From contig CAWHMK010000001.1 in NCBI GenBank assembly GCA_963830545.1, forward strand, positions 992,001-1,056,000: a stretch of 64,000 nt of DNA, read 5' to 3'. The notes beneath the pieces were generated by a model. It was not told the origin of the DNA. It saw nothing but the letters and a program-made list of their open reading frames with translations, and did no database searches. Below, piece by piece: positions 1 to 10,079 of this stretch. This DNA is from DATGJX01 sp963830545. Its GTDB lineage: Bacteria > Vulcanimicrobiota > Vulcanimicrobiia > Vulcanimicrobiales > Vulcanimicrobiaceae. Within the stretch, counting starts at the first letter, position 1. Each line of letters opens with the position of its first letter. A program made the translations under genes and the position numbers.

Positions 1-827
1 CAGGTGCTTCCGCTGTCGTCGCTCCGCCAGACGATGCCGCCTTTGGCTTCGATCAGCGCATAGACGCGTTTCGAATCGCTAGGCGCGATCGCGACGGCGC
101 TGCGCCCCATCAAACCCGTGGGCAGGCCGTGTCCGCTTAGTCGCGTCCACGTTTTTCCGCCGTCCGCGGATCGCCAGATGCCGTCGTCGGAACCGCCCGA
201 GTGGAAGGTCCACGGCAGACGGCGGAATTGCCACATGCTCGCGTAGATGACGTTCGGATCGTTCGGATCCATCGCCAGTTCCGCCGCGCCGGTTTGCGGA
301 CCGACGTAGAGCGTCTTGTTCCACGTCTTACCGCCGTCGTCCGTAACGTAGACGCCGCGCGCCGTGCTGTCTTTGAACGGGTCGCCGAATGCGCCCGCGA
401 TCACGTGATTCGGATTCTTCGGATCGACGAGGATCCGCGAGATGCTCCAAACGTCGTGCAAACCCATGTTCGCCCAGGTCTTGCCGCCGTCTGCCGTCTT
501 GTATATCCCGTCGCCGTAGCTGACGTCGTTACGCGGATTCGCTTCGCCGGTGCCGGCCCATACGACGTTTTCGTTGGTGGGATCGATGGTGACCGCACCG
601 ATTGCGGAAACATCCTGCTTTTCGAAGACCGGCGTCCACGTTTCGCCGCCGTTGTCGGTTTTCCACACGCCGCCGCCCGCGGCACCGATGTAGTAGAGTT
701 TCGGATCGCCGTCCGTTCCCGCCACCGCGGGAACGCGGCCGCCGGCGACTGCGGGGCCGACAGATCGCCATTTCAGGTGTGCGTACGGTGCGTCGATTGC
801 GGCGGCGAGTACGAGCGCGGCGATCAT
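1..827 (-). CDS. BNR/sortilin-like repeat protein, 3' end outside window
   Basis: The reading frame is open from ATG at 827 to the window edge, so only the first ~275 residues are seen. A short hydrophobic N-terminus (MIAALVLAAAIDA) is followed by BNR/Asp-box units of the type DGGKTW, SDDSGST and NGGETW, as in VPS10/sortilin-like beta-propellers. The ATG follows directly on the TAA of the upstream gene (828-830), so the two are probably co-transcribed. The N-terminal propeller is very similar to that of the upstream protein: both share LYYIGAAGGGVWK, NPRNDVSYGDG and SGHGLP. This points to tandem duplication. Family members are exported and usually annotated as glycosyl hydrolase BNR proteins, but no sialidase activity should be assumed; the ligand or substrate is unknown. 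Confidence 0.85.
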   Translation of the reverse strand, partial: MIAALVLAAAIDAPYAHLKWRSVGPAVAGGRVPAVAGTDGDPKLYYIGAAGGGVWKTDNGGETWTPVFEKQDVSAIGAVTIDPTNENVVWAGTGEANPRNDVSYGDGIYKTADGGKTWANMGLHDVWSISRILVDPKNPNHVIAGAFGDPFKDSTARGVYVTDDGGKTWNKTLYVGPQTGAAELAMDPNDPNVIYASMWQFRRLPWTFHSGGSDDGIWRSADGGKTWTRLSGHGLPTGLMGRSAVAIAPSDSKRVYALIEAKGGIVWRSDDSGST

Positions 828-3800
828 TTACGGCGTCACCTCCGAAGCTGCCGGCGTTTTCAGTCCTGCGCTCTTGAGCGAGCTGTTTACGGCACCGAGA
901 GAACGGACGTAGGCGTTGTAACGCTGCACGGCTTGACGATATGCGGCCTCGACCCGGTTTCCGTAATCGCGCACCGCCGGCGTTATCAGGCCTTGTCCGA
1001 AGAAGCCCAATCCTTGGTAATCTTCTCTTAGCGCACCGGGACGCTGGATCGAATCCTCATCGTTGTGATAGTCGGCGGTGAGCGCGTGGAAGAGCGTGTC
1101 CCGCTCGGCGAGCGCGGACGTGACTTGCTGCTGCAGCACCGTATTGCTCTTGGTCTTTGCGTTATTCTTCGCCGCACCGAGTTCGGTCTTTATGGAGTCC
1201 AAACCGTTCAGCATCGTGTCGATTATCGAGAATTGGCGCAGGTATTTTCGTCCGAACGCGTACGATTGCTCGAAGTCCGCCTGCGTGAATTTCGTTTCCG
1301 GATCGGCCTTTACCGTGAAAGGTTCGAGGTACGTCTTGCCTGCAACGGCCATGCGCACGTAGTAGCGGCCCGGCGGCACGGACGGACCCTCGTCCGGGCC
1401 CTGATACGCGGGTTTGGCGGCGCCGTACCACTTCACCGGTCCGTCGATTTGGAAGTCCCACACGTAGCGGTTGATGCCGATCTTGTTGCTTGCGTACGGT
1501 TCTTCCTTACCGTGAACTTTGTGCGTGCCCTTGACCGTGCGGATCACGCGATGCTGCGCGTCGAGAATTTGAATTTCAGGCGCGGGTTTGATTTCTTGCA
1601 GCAGGTAGTACGTCACGATCGCACCGTACGGCGGATTGTCACCGGCGTAGTCGGTGTAGATCCCCTCGTCGTCGGAGTGAAGATTGTATTCGTATGAAGT
1701 GCGCGGAGCGAGCACGAAGGGGCGGCCTGTGCCGTTCGGAAGCATGCGCAGCGCGCGAATGTCGTCCATAACGTAAAGCGAGCGCCCGTGGGTCGCGACG
1801 AGCAAGTCGTCCCACTTCGGCTGTATGCGAATTTCGCGCACCGACACCGTCGGCATCCCGTTGCGGAAGTCGTGCCACGTGCCGCCGCCGTCGAACGAAA
1901 TCCACAAACCCGCTTCGGTGCCGGCATACACGATTCGTGAATCGTGCTGGTCGCCCCGAACGGAACGCACGTATTGATTTTGCGGCAGGTTGTTCACGAT
2001 CGACGTCCAGTGACGGCCGAAATCGTGGGTGACGAACAGATACGGTTTGAAGTCGCCCGAACGGTGGCGATCGATGTTGACGTACGCCGTTCCGTCGGAA
2101 ATCGTGGAGGGCGCGACGGTTTCGACGCGGCCGTACGGAGGCACGCCCGGCGGCGTGACGTTCCTCCAGTGCTTGCCGCCGTCGAGCGAGAGCTGCGCCA
2201 AACCGTCGTCGGTGCCGGCCCAGATCTCCCCTTTGCGAAGGGTCGAGCCTTCGATGTAAATGATCGTGTCCGAATACTCCGCGCCGGAGACGTCGTGCGT
2301 AATGGGCCCGCCCGAAGGCTGCTGATGCGCTTTGAGATTGAGCGTCAGATCGGGGCTGATCACCGTCCAGTGAATGCCGCGGTCCGTCGATTGGAAGATG
2401 ACGTTTCCGCCGACCCATGCGATGTGGCCGTTCCACGGCGCGAACGCAATCGGCGAATCCCAGTTGAAGCGGTACTTCGCAAGTGAAAGGTTGTAATTTC
2501 CGAGCGAACGCTCGATGTACGGCATCGCGAAGATGCCGTCGCGCGTTTGCTTGTTGTACACCGTGACGACGCCGTTCTCGGAATCCGCCCATTCCCAATT
2601 CGGGTCAATCGGATCCGGAAGAGCCCACTCACCGTCGCCGCCGGCGACGCCCACCCAGTATTTGTTGAGCAAACCGGACGGATCGAGCGAATTGTTCGGT
2701 CCGCACCAGGCGTTGTTGTCTTGCCAGCCGCCGCAAACCCAATACGGATTTTCGTTTGAGTAGCCGATGTGATAGACTTCGCCGATTGGAATGTTGCGGC
2801 CGAAGAACCACTGGTCTCCGCCGTCGACCGTGCGGGCGATGCCGCCGTCCTCACCGACGATTATGCGTTTGGGGTCGTTGCCGGCAATCCAGATCGCGTG
2901 GTAGTCGACGTGAACCGAATCGGCAATCGCGTGGAATTTCTTCCCGCCGTCGGTCGATTCGGCGAGCGCTTCCGAGACTGCGTACACTTTGTTCGCGTCC
3001 TTCGGATCGACCGCGATGTGCGAGAAATAAAACGGGCGCTGATCGACGAGCGTATCGTTCGAAACCATCGTCCACGTTGCACCGGAGTCCTCGGAGCGCC
3101 AGAGAATTCCCTCACTCGATTCGATGAGCGCATAGACGCGTCTGGGATCGCTCGGCGCAATGGCCAAGCCGATGCGTCCGGTGATTCCGCCCGGCAAGCC
3201 GTGCCCGGTCAGTTTGTTCCACGTTCTGCCGCCGTCGGTAGACTTGTAGAGACCGTCATCGGTACCGCCGCTCGTGAACGTCCACGGCTCGCGTTTGAAA
3301 TGCCAGATTCCCGCATAGACGACGTTCGGATCGCTCAGATCCATCGCAAGATCCGATACGCCGCTCTGATCGCTCACAAAAAGCGTTTGGCTCCACGTCT
3401 TGCCGCCGTCCCACGTCACGTAAACGCCGCGGTCGCGACTCGGGCCGAACACGTCTCCGAGCGCGCCGACGACGACATGATTCGAATTCTTCGGATCGAT
3501 CGCGATGCGCGAGATGTGGCGCGTGCCCTGCAAGCCGACGTTCTGGAACGTCTTGCCGCCGTCGCTCGATTTATACACGCCGTCGCCGTAGCTGACGTCG
3601 TTGCGCGGATTGGATTCGCCGGTTCCGACCCACACGACGTCGTTGTTCGACGGAGCGATCGCAACCGCGCCGATCGCCGCGACTTTCTCGTGTTCGAAAA
3701 CGGCCTGCCACGTCTCGCCGCCGTCTTCCGATTTCCAAACGCCGCCGCCCGCGGCACCGATATAATAGAGGTTGGGATCGCTGTCGGAACCCGCGACCGC

Positions 3801-4052
3801 GGCCACACGGCCGCCGGGAAGCGCCGGTCCGATTTCCCGCCACGTCATGTTCGACCACGGCGGTCCCGGCGTGGGCGATGGACTTGGAGTAGGCGTCGGT
3901 TTTGCGGGTTTCGGCGGCGAGGTGCTCTTCACACTTGCCGGCTTTGCAGCCGGATTCGGTGTCGCAGGCGTTGCTTGCGTCTGCGCCGCTGCAGGAGCTG
4001 CACTCAATGCAACCGCGCAAACGAGAACCGTAAGAGAAAGATGTCGCGTCAT
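828..4052 (-). CDS. Large exported BNR/sortilin-like beta-propeller protein
   Basis: 1074 residues. Residues 1-23 form a Sec signal peptide ending APAAA. Residues 24-65 are a Pro/Thr/Ser/Lys linker rich in PTPSPSPTPG, which probably spans to the surface. From ~66 to ~760 there are many Asp-box repeats (SEDGGETW, SSDGGKTF, TWDGGKTW, STDGGRTW, SEDSGATW, SFDGGGTW), giving a multi-bladed VPS10/sortilin-like propeller. Residues ~790-950 look like a beta-rich C-terminal domain (GRYYVRMAVAGKTY), and ~955-1070 like a helical tail. Such proteins are common in soil Acidobacteria-like genomes and their function is unknown. The gene lies directly upstream of a truncated paralog, and a third relative sits at 47.3 kb. 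Confidence 0.9.
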   Translation of the reverse strand: MTRHLSLTVLVCAVALSAAPAAAQTQATPATPNPAAKPASVKSTSPPKPAKPTPTPSPSPTPGPPWSNMTWREIGPALPGGRVAAVAGSDSDPNLYYIGAAGGGVWKSEDGGETWQAVFEHEKVAAIGAVAIAPSNNDVVWVGTGESNPRNDVSYGDGVYKSSDGGKTFQNVGLQGTRHISRIAIDPKNSNHVVVGALGDVFGPSRDRGVYVTWDGGKTWSQTLFVSDQSGVSDLAMDLSDPNVVYAGIWHFKREPWTFTSGGTDDGLYKSTDGGRTWNKLTGHGLPGGITGRIGLAIAPSDPRRVYALIESSEGILWRSEDSGATWTMVSNDTLVDQRPFYFSHIAVDPKDANKVYAVSEALAESTDGGKKFHAIADSVHVDYHAIWIAGNDPKRIIVGEDGGIARTVDGGDQWFFGRNIPIGEVYHIGYSNENPYWVCGGWQDNNAWCGPNNSLDPSGLLNKYWVGVAGGDGEWALPDPIDPNWEWADSENGVVTVYNKQTRDGIFAMPYIERSLGNYNLSLAKYRFNWDSPIAFAPWNGHIAWVGGNVIFQSTDRGIHWTVISPDLTLNLKAHQQPSGGPITHDVSGAEYSDTIIYIEGSTLRKGEIWAGTDDGLAQLSLDGGKHWRNVTPPGVPPYGRVETVAPSTISDGTAYVNIDRHRSGDFKPYLFVTHDFGRHWTSIVNNLPQNQYVRSVRGDQHDSRIVYAGTEAGLWISFDGGGTWHDFRNGMPTVSVREIRIQPKWDDLLVATHGRSLYVMDDIRALRMLPNGTGRPFVLAPRTSYEYNLHSDDEGIYTDYAGDNPPYGAIVTYYLLQEIKPAPEIQILDAQHRVIRTVKGTHKVHGKEEPYASNKIGINRYVWDFQIDGPVKWYGAAKPAYQGPDEGPSVPPGRYYVRMAVAGKTYLEPFTVKADPETKFTQADFEQSYAFGRKYLRQFSIIDTMLNGLDSIKTELGAAKNNAKTKSNTVLQQQVTSALAERDTLFHALTADYHNDEDSIQRPGALREDYQGLGFFGQGLITPAVRDYGNRVEAAYRQAVQRYNAYVRSLGAVNSSLKSAGLKTPAASEVTP

Positions 4053-4125
4053 TCGAGCCCTCCAAGTAGAAGGCGCGATTAGTTCGTAGTGGTGTTTTTC
4101 CTTTTATGCCGCAGAATCGGCACGC

Positions 4126-4293
4126 TCAGTGCGCGGATTCGGCGTTGTGCGCGCGTTCGTAATACGGAACGTTTACGTGATACGCCCACCACTCCGAAAA
4201 CGCGATCATTCCGCACATCACCACGAAGAAGAGAATCAAACCGGCGCCCCACGCGCGTTTCGCGCGAGGCGTCATGCCGGAAAAACGGCTCAT
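4126..4293 (-). CDS. Small single-span membrane protein, hypothetical
   Basis: About 55 residues from ATG at 4293; an in-frame ATG at 4320 would add nine. There is one transmembrane segment (roughly residues 16-36, GLILFFVVMCGMIAFSEWW), with a basic N-terminus (MTPRAKRAW) suggesting N-in topology. The C-terminal tail is His/Glu-rich. It is divergent from the lytic transglycosylase at 4358, with a shared 64-nt upstream region, and lies 73 nt upstream of the BNR gene on the same strand. I do not recognise the family. The hydrophobic segment and clean position support a real gene, but it is short. Confidence 0.45.
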   Translation of the reverse strand: MSRFSGMTPRAKRAWGAGLILFFVVMCGMIAFSEWWAYHVNVPYYERAHNAESAH

Positions 4294-4357
4294 GCCCGAC
4301 CCCGTTCGGGGGTTTTCCACAAGGGCTCCTCCCGGCGAAGGCGTATCCAGCAGGCCG

Positions 4358-5002
4358 ATGCGCCGTTTTTATGTCCCGTTTCTTGCGGGTCTCTTCGTCG
4401 TTATTTGTGCGCTGAGCGCCTTGCCGGCCTCAGCCGCGCAAGTTCCGGCACCCGGAAACCCCGCCGCGGTGCGCGTGTACGCGCGCGTCTTACGTAAAAT
4501 TAACCCGCAGATGCCCGCGTGGCAAAGTCAGTCGCTCGCCAAGCATTTGCTGATCAATGCGAACCGCTGGAAAATCGACGCGAACATGCTGGTGGCGCTC
4601 GTGACGGTCGAGTCTGCCTGGCATACGCACGCCTTGTCATGGGCCGGCGCGATCGGACTTGGACAGTTGATGCCGGGGACGGCCGCGAAGCTGCACGTCG
4701 ACCCGCGCGATCCGTACCAAAACTTACAGGGCGCGGCTCGTTATCTCTACGGTTTGCTAGCACGCTTCCGCCATAAGCCGGATCGCTACGCACTTGCGTT
4801 CGCCGCATACAACGCCGGACCCAAAGCCGTCGAAGAGTTCGGCGGCATTCCGCCGTACGCCGAAACCGAGAACTACGTCGTAAGAGTGACGACGACGTGG
4901 CAGAAGATTCGCGGAATGGTGCGCATTCCGCGCGTTCGTTCGCGCAATGCCCTTATCGTTGCGGGCGGATCTCCCGACCTCGCTACTGGGAAGGTTCGCT
5001 AA
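4358..5002 (+). CDS. Lytic transglycosylase, SLT domain
   Basis: 214 residues from ATG at 4358, chosen because MRRFYVPFLAGLFVVICA begins a clear signal peptide ending near ASAA (residue ~27). The rest is a family 1 SLT domain: catalytic Glu85 in VTVESAW, the GAIGLGQLMPGTA motif, the paired-helix region RYLYGLLARF, and the AFAAYNAGP motif before IPPYAETENYV. It would cleave the MurNAc-GlcNAc bond of peptidoglycan in the periplasm with formation of 1,6-anhydroMurNAc. Its 3' end overlaps the convergent HAD phosphatase by 246 nt, which is suspicious for one of the two ends. A second SLT protein lies at 40.6 kb. Confidence 0.9.
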   Translation: MRRFYVPFLAGLFVVICALSALPASAAQVPAPGNPAAVRVYARVLRKINPQMPAWQSQSLAKHLLINANRWKIDANMLVALVTVESAWHTHALSWAGAIGLGQLMPGTAAKLHVDPRDPYQNLQGAARYLYGLLARFRHKPDRYALAFAAYNAGPKAVEEFGGIPPYAETENYVVRVTTTWQKIRGMVRIPRVRSRNALIVAGGSPDLATGKVR

Positions 5003-5464
5003 CAGAGCGTTGACCGCGTCGGCCCCGGTGTGCGAGGCGGTGACGAGAACGCTGCGCGCACCCGCGTTGCCGGCCGCTTCCACGTCGCTCGGTTTATCGC
5101 CGATTACCACACAACAAGCCGGGTCCACGCGCATTGCGCGAGCCGCATCGAGGATCAGCTTCGGTTTGGGCTTGCGGCACTCGCACTCGTCGGCGGGCGC
5201 GTGCGGGCAATACAGCCACGCGTCGAACGGACCCAAGAGTTCGTTCACGCGACGGTTCACCGCTTCGACCTGATCGAAGCTCAGCGTACCGCGTCCCACG
5301 CCGCTCTGATTCGAAACGACGGCGATCGGAATCCCCGCAGCGCGCAACGCATTCAATGCCTCGCGCATGCCGTTTACCGGCCGTACGGCCGAGGGATCGC
5401 CGTTATACGGAACGTCTTCGACGATCGTGCCGTCCCGATCGAAAATTACGCCGCAGAGTTTCAC
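4757..5464 (-). CDS. HAD phosphatase, heptose-bisphosphate/histidinol-phosphatase type (GmhB-like)
   Basis: The HAD-IIIA motifs are clear. DxDGT (FDRDGT, nucleophile Asp9 and acid/base Asp11) is followed by VVSNQSG around residue 50. The zinc-type loop CPHAPADECECRKPKP is typical of D-glycero-manno-heptose 1,7-bisphosphate 7-phosphatases, and GDKPSD lies near residue 121. The conserved domain ends around residue 155-160 (LLANLPSS, about position 4995). The remaining ~75 residues are low-complexity and antisense to the transglycosylase, so the true stop is probably near 5000 and a frame error may have extended the ORF. In lipopolysaccharide-type organisms the enzyme makes ADP-heptose; no other heptose gene is in view. 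The hemerythrin gene is 21 nt upstream on the same strand. Confidence 0.8.
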   Translation of the reverse strand: MKLCGVIFDRDGTIVEDVPYNGDPSAVRPVNGMREALNALRAAGIPIAVVSNQSGVGRGTLSFDQVEAVNRRVNELLGPFDAWLYCPHAPADECECRKPKPKLILDAARAMRVDPACCVVIGDKPSDVEAAGNAGARSVLVTASHTGADAVNALLANLPSSEVGRSARNDKGIARTNARNAHHSANLLPRRRHSYDVVLGFGVRRNAAELFDGFGSGVVCGERKCVAIRLMAEAC

Positions 5465-5485
5465 GCGGCGAGGATTCGCCGCCGC

Positions 5486-5872
5486 TTACGCTACTTCCGC
5501 GAAGCTCGTAAAGATGAGCGCTTCCTCTTCTTTGATGTGATGCAGCAGCACGTCCCGCGCAACGTGAGCGCGCGCGAGATACCGGGGATCGTGACATTCG
5601 GTTCGCGCGATCTCGTCGAGCAGGCGCAGCACCAAATGGTGCTCCTCTTCACTGTGCAGCGGCGTCGCGCGATCGTCGGCCCAGCGTGGATCGCTTTCCA
5701 GGCTCCGGTAGATTACCGCTTCCTCCATCTCGATGTGCCGGCGCACGAGTTCGTCGATCGCGCGCATGATCGCACTACGGCCGCCGCACGCGCATTCAGA
5801 AAGCGCATCGAATTCGGTAAAAAGCTGTTCGATGCGCGTGTGTTCCCGTCGCAGAACCGTCAGCGCGTCCAT
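5486..5872 (-). CDS. Hemerythrin HHE domain protein
   Basis: 128 residues forming a complete four-helix HHE cation-binding domain. Probable diiron ligands are His11 (RREHTRIE), the His/Glu pair of RRHIEMEE, a histidine in HSEEEHH, and the late HHIKEEE motif. Such proteins bind O2 or NO or act in iron handling in the cytoplasm. There is no signal peptide and no fused signalling domain. It lies between the HAD phosphatase and the Nramp-type transporter on the minus strand, and a metal-homeostasis link with the latter is an inference from position only. Confidence 0.88.
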   Translation of the reverse strand: MDALTVLRREHTRIEQLFTEFDALSECACGGRSAIMRAIDELVRRHIEMEEAVIYRSLESDPRWADDRATPLHSEEEHHLVLRLLDEIARTECHDPRYLARAHVARDVLLHHIKEEEALIFTSFAEVA

Positions 5873-5925
5873 ACGAATCTCCCAATGCAGTTATATAACG
5901 CTCGCTTTCCCGCCCGTATTGTGGA

Positions 5926-7221
5926 TTAAACGGCGAAGAGCGCGACGGCGGCGACTGCCATGAGCGTGAAGGTGAGCCACGACCACGCGTTCGCGAGCAC
6001 CGAATTACGGCATTTCCCCATGACCTTCGCGTTGTTCGCGATGCGGATGATCATGAATATCAGCGGCACGGACACGATACCGTTGAGCACGGCCGACCAG
6101 TACAAGGCGCGGATCGGATTCAAATGCGTGAACGGCAGCGCGATGCCGAGCAAGAGGCCGGCAGCAAGCACACCGTAAAAGCGCGGCGCGCGATTCGGCG
6201 TTTCATCCAAGCCTTGGCGACGGAACGAGAGCATTTCGGCAGCGATGTATGCGGAAGACCCGGCAAGCGCGGGAATGGCAAGCAAACCGGTTCCGACCAT
6301 TCCCAGCATGAACAGCAGCGCGGCCAAGTGACCCGCGAGCGGTTCCAGAGCCAGCGCTGCATCCTGCGCCGTTTGAATGTTCGTTTTGCCATGCGCAAAC
6401 AACGTCAACGCGGTCGTCGTGATGATGAAGAACATCACCAAATTCGAGAACAGCATACCGACGTTCACGTCGAAATGGGCGTCGGAAATTTCTTGATCGG
6501 TTGCACCGCGCCGCTCGCGCACCGTCGTGCGTCCTTGCGCTTTCTCTTCTTCGACTTCCAGCGCGGATTGCCAGAAGAACAGATACGGCGTAATCGTCGT
6601 GCCGAGCACACCCATTGCCGTCGTTATCCAACCCTTATTGATCTGCACGTGCGGAATGACCAAGTTCGAGAGCACGTTGCCCCAGTGCGGATGCACGATG
6701 AACGCGGTGATGATGTACGCGAAAAGCGTGAGCGTAAGATACTTCAGGAACGACGCGATGCGGCGGTACGAAAGATAGACGAGTCCGCCGATGAGCACCA
6801 CGCCGAAGATCACGTCCCATACGAGTTCGGGGACCAAGGGCGCGACCAAATGCGCCGAGGCCGCCATACCGGCGAAATCGGCGCCGACATTGAACGTGTT
6901 GGCGATGATGACCGACGCCGCCATCACGTAGGCGGCCCACGCCGGCACCGATTTGCGGATGTTCGCCGCCAATCCGACCCCGGTCACCATTCCGATGCGC
7001 GCGCACATGCCTTGCACGACCGCCATCATCGGCGTGGTCAGCAGCGCCAGCCACAGCATCGAAAGGCCGGCGGAAGCGCCGGCCACCGAGTACGTGGAAA
7101 TGCCTGAAGGGTCGTCGTCCGCCGCCCCGGTGATGAGGCCGGGACCGAGCGTGAGCAGACGCTGCCGGAGACTTCTAGTGGGTGCCCCTACCCCGGCCCC
7201 CTCGAGAGCTTTCGACCGCAT
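5926..7221 (-). CDS. Nramp-related divalent metal/Mg-type transporter
   Basis: 431 residues with about 11 transmembrane helices. The TM1 region carries ITGAADDDPSGIS where canonical Mn/Fe Nramps have DPGN. The TM6 region carries TITPYLFFWQ where canonical proteins have MPH. This pattern (DPSG and TPY, no metal-binding Met) is known from Nramp-related magnesium transporters and from an uncharacterised bacterial clade annotated as Nramp family. The substrate is therefore probably not Mn2+ or Fe2+ through Met coordination; Mg2+ or another hard cation is more likely. The start (MRSKALEG) precedes a basic segment and LGPGLITG, and the length is normal for the family. Confidence 0.88.
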   Translation of the reverse strand: MRSKALEGAGVGAPTRSLRQRLLTLGPGLITGAADDDPSGISTYSVAGASAGLSMLWLALLTTPMMAVVQGMCARIGMVTGVGLAANIRKSVPAWAAYVMAASVIIANTFNVGADFAGMAASAHLVAPLVPELVWDVIFGVVLIGGLVYLSYRRIASFLKYLTLTLFAYIITAFIVHPHWGNVLSNLVIPHVQINKGWITTAMGVLGTTITPYLFFWQSALEVEEEKAQGRTTVRERRGATDQEISDAHFDVNVGMLFSNLVMFFIITTTALTLFAHGKTNIQTAQDAALALEPLAGHLAALLFMLGMVGTGLLAIPALAGSSAYIAAEMLSFRRQGLDETPNRAPRFYGVLAAGLLLGIALPFTHLNPIRALYWSAVLNGIVSVPLIFMIIRIANNAKVMGKCRNSVLANAWSWLTFTLMAVAAVALFAV

Positions 7222-7274
7222 GCATGTGCGTCATACCCCGATTCCGGGCGAATGCCGCGCGCTACTTACCTCCG

Positions 7275-8967
<1,693 letters not shown>

Positions 8968-8973
8968 GAAACA

Positions 8974-9054
8974 GGCTCCTTCCTACGCCGGCATTACCCG
9001 GATCAGGTTACAAGCGGTCGGTCGAAAACGACCCTCTCAGCAAATCAGCTCCCG
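8974..9054 (-). promoter_or_regulatory. TPP (THI-box) riboswitch upstream of thiC
   Basis: The transcript strand carries the conserved elements in order: GGGAGC, then CTGAGAGGG (9033-9042), a variable stem (GTCGTTTTCGAC), then CTTGTAACCTGATCCGGGTA and ATGCCGGCGTAGGAAGGAGCC just before the thiC ATG. The 3' end (AAGGAGC) overlaps the ribosome-binding site, so thiamine pyrophosphate probably represses translation initiation by sequestering it. Confidence 0.95.
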
Positions 9055-9075
9055 CGTGAAGATACTCTACCCGGT

Positions 9076-10044
9076 ATGCGCCGGGATTCCCCCGCCGCGG
9101 ACGCCAATCCGGTGCGCGTGCCGGCGCCTCGCTCATCAGCGCTTCCATACGCCGTGCTTGCATCCGCGCAAGTTGCCGTGGGGGCAGCAGCGATCTTCGC
9201 GCGTTTCGCACTGGGCGGCGCGCCGCCGCTCGCTGTGGCGGCGTGGCGTTTGGCGATTGCGTCCGCCGTGCTGCTCGTGATTGCGGCGTTTTCACGGACG
9301 TCTCGCGAGCGGAGCCCGCATATTGCCGAGCGGTGGATTTTCATCGCGGCCGGTGCTGCGCTTGCGGTGCACTTCGCGACGTGGATCGCGTCGCTCGAAT
9401 ACACGAGCGTTGCCGTTTCGACGCTGCTTGTCGCAACCACACCGATTTGGACGGCACTCTACGATTCGATCGCGTGCAGGCGCCATCTCTCGCTCGTTGC
9501 GTGGGGCGCTTTCGCGATCGGCGCAGCGGGATTGCTCCTGGTTGTCGGATTCAACGCATCGCGTCCGCCGGTTCCCGGACATTCCTTTCTCGGCGACGCG
9601 TTGGCGCTTGCCGGAGCGGTCGCGATCGGCGCGTACTTCATCCTGGTTCGCGAAGTCCGCGATTCGTACGGCACGCGCGCGATCGTGACGCGCACGTACT
9701 CCTGGGCTGCGCTGCTGCTGCTTGCGGCGTGCATTCTCGCACGGCAGGGACCACCGCCGGTTTCGGATGCAAAAGCGTGGGGCGGTATCTTGGCGATGGC
9801 GCTCGTATCGCAACTGCTGGGGCACACCGCTTTGAACGCTTCACTGCGCTGGTTTTCGCCGAGCGCCGTCGCTATGACGACGCTGCTGGAACCGGTCAGC
9901 GCGGCGCTGCTGGCGCTCGCCGTCTTCGGCGAAACGCTTGGCGGAATCGCCCTCGCGGGCGCATTGCTCATCTTGTCGGCGATCGGCCTTTTCTTGCGTG
10001 AGGACACGGCTCGTTCCACCAGCGGAATTGGACCGGTCCATTAG
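9076..10044 (+). CDS. EamA/DMT-family transporter
   Basis: 322 residues with ten hydrophobic segments in two EamA halves (roughly residues 24-150 and 175-310). The second half ends in the typical MTTLLEPVSAALLALAVFGE motif. Members export amino acids, sugars or metabolites at the inner membrane, and the substrate cannot be predicted. The gene is divergent from thiC, and its ATG is only ~20 nt from the 5' edge of the TPP aptamer, so both promoters are packed into a short interval. Thiamine-related transport is possible from position but is not shown by the sequence. Confidence 0.85.
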   Translation: MRRDSPAADANPVRVPAPRSSALPYAVLASAQVAVGAAAIFARFALGGAPPLAVAAWRLAIASAVLLVIAAFSRTSRERSPHIAERWIFIAAGAALAVHFATWIASLEYTSVAVSTLLVATTPIWTALYDSIACRRHLSLVAWGAFAIGAAGLLLVVGFNASRPPVPGHSFLGDALALAGAVAIGAYFILVREVRDSYGTRAIVTRTYSWAALLLLAACILARQGPPPVSDAKAWGGILAMALVSQLLGHTALNASLRWFSPSAVAMTTLLEPVSAALLALAVFGETLGGIALAGALLILSAIGLFLREDTARSTSGIGPVH

Positions 10045-10079
10045 CAAGGGAATGGATGGCATGCCGGGAAGCCGCGGTC

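Noticed and set aside
2769..4082. 437-codon plus-strand open frame inside the BNR gene
   Set aside because: It is antisense to Asp-box repeats on the minus strand; no domain recognised.
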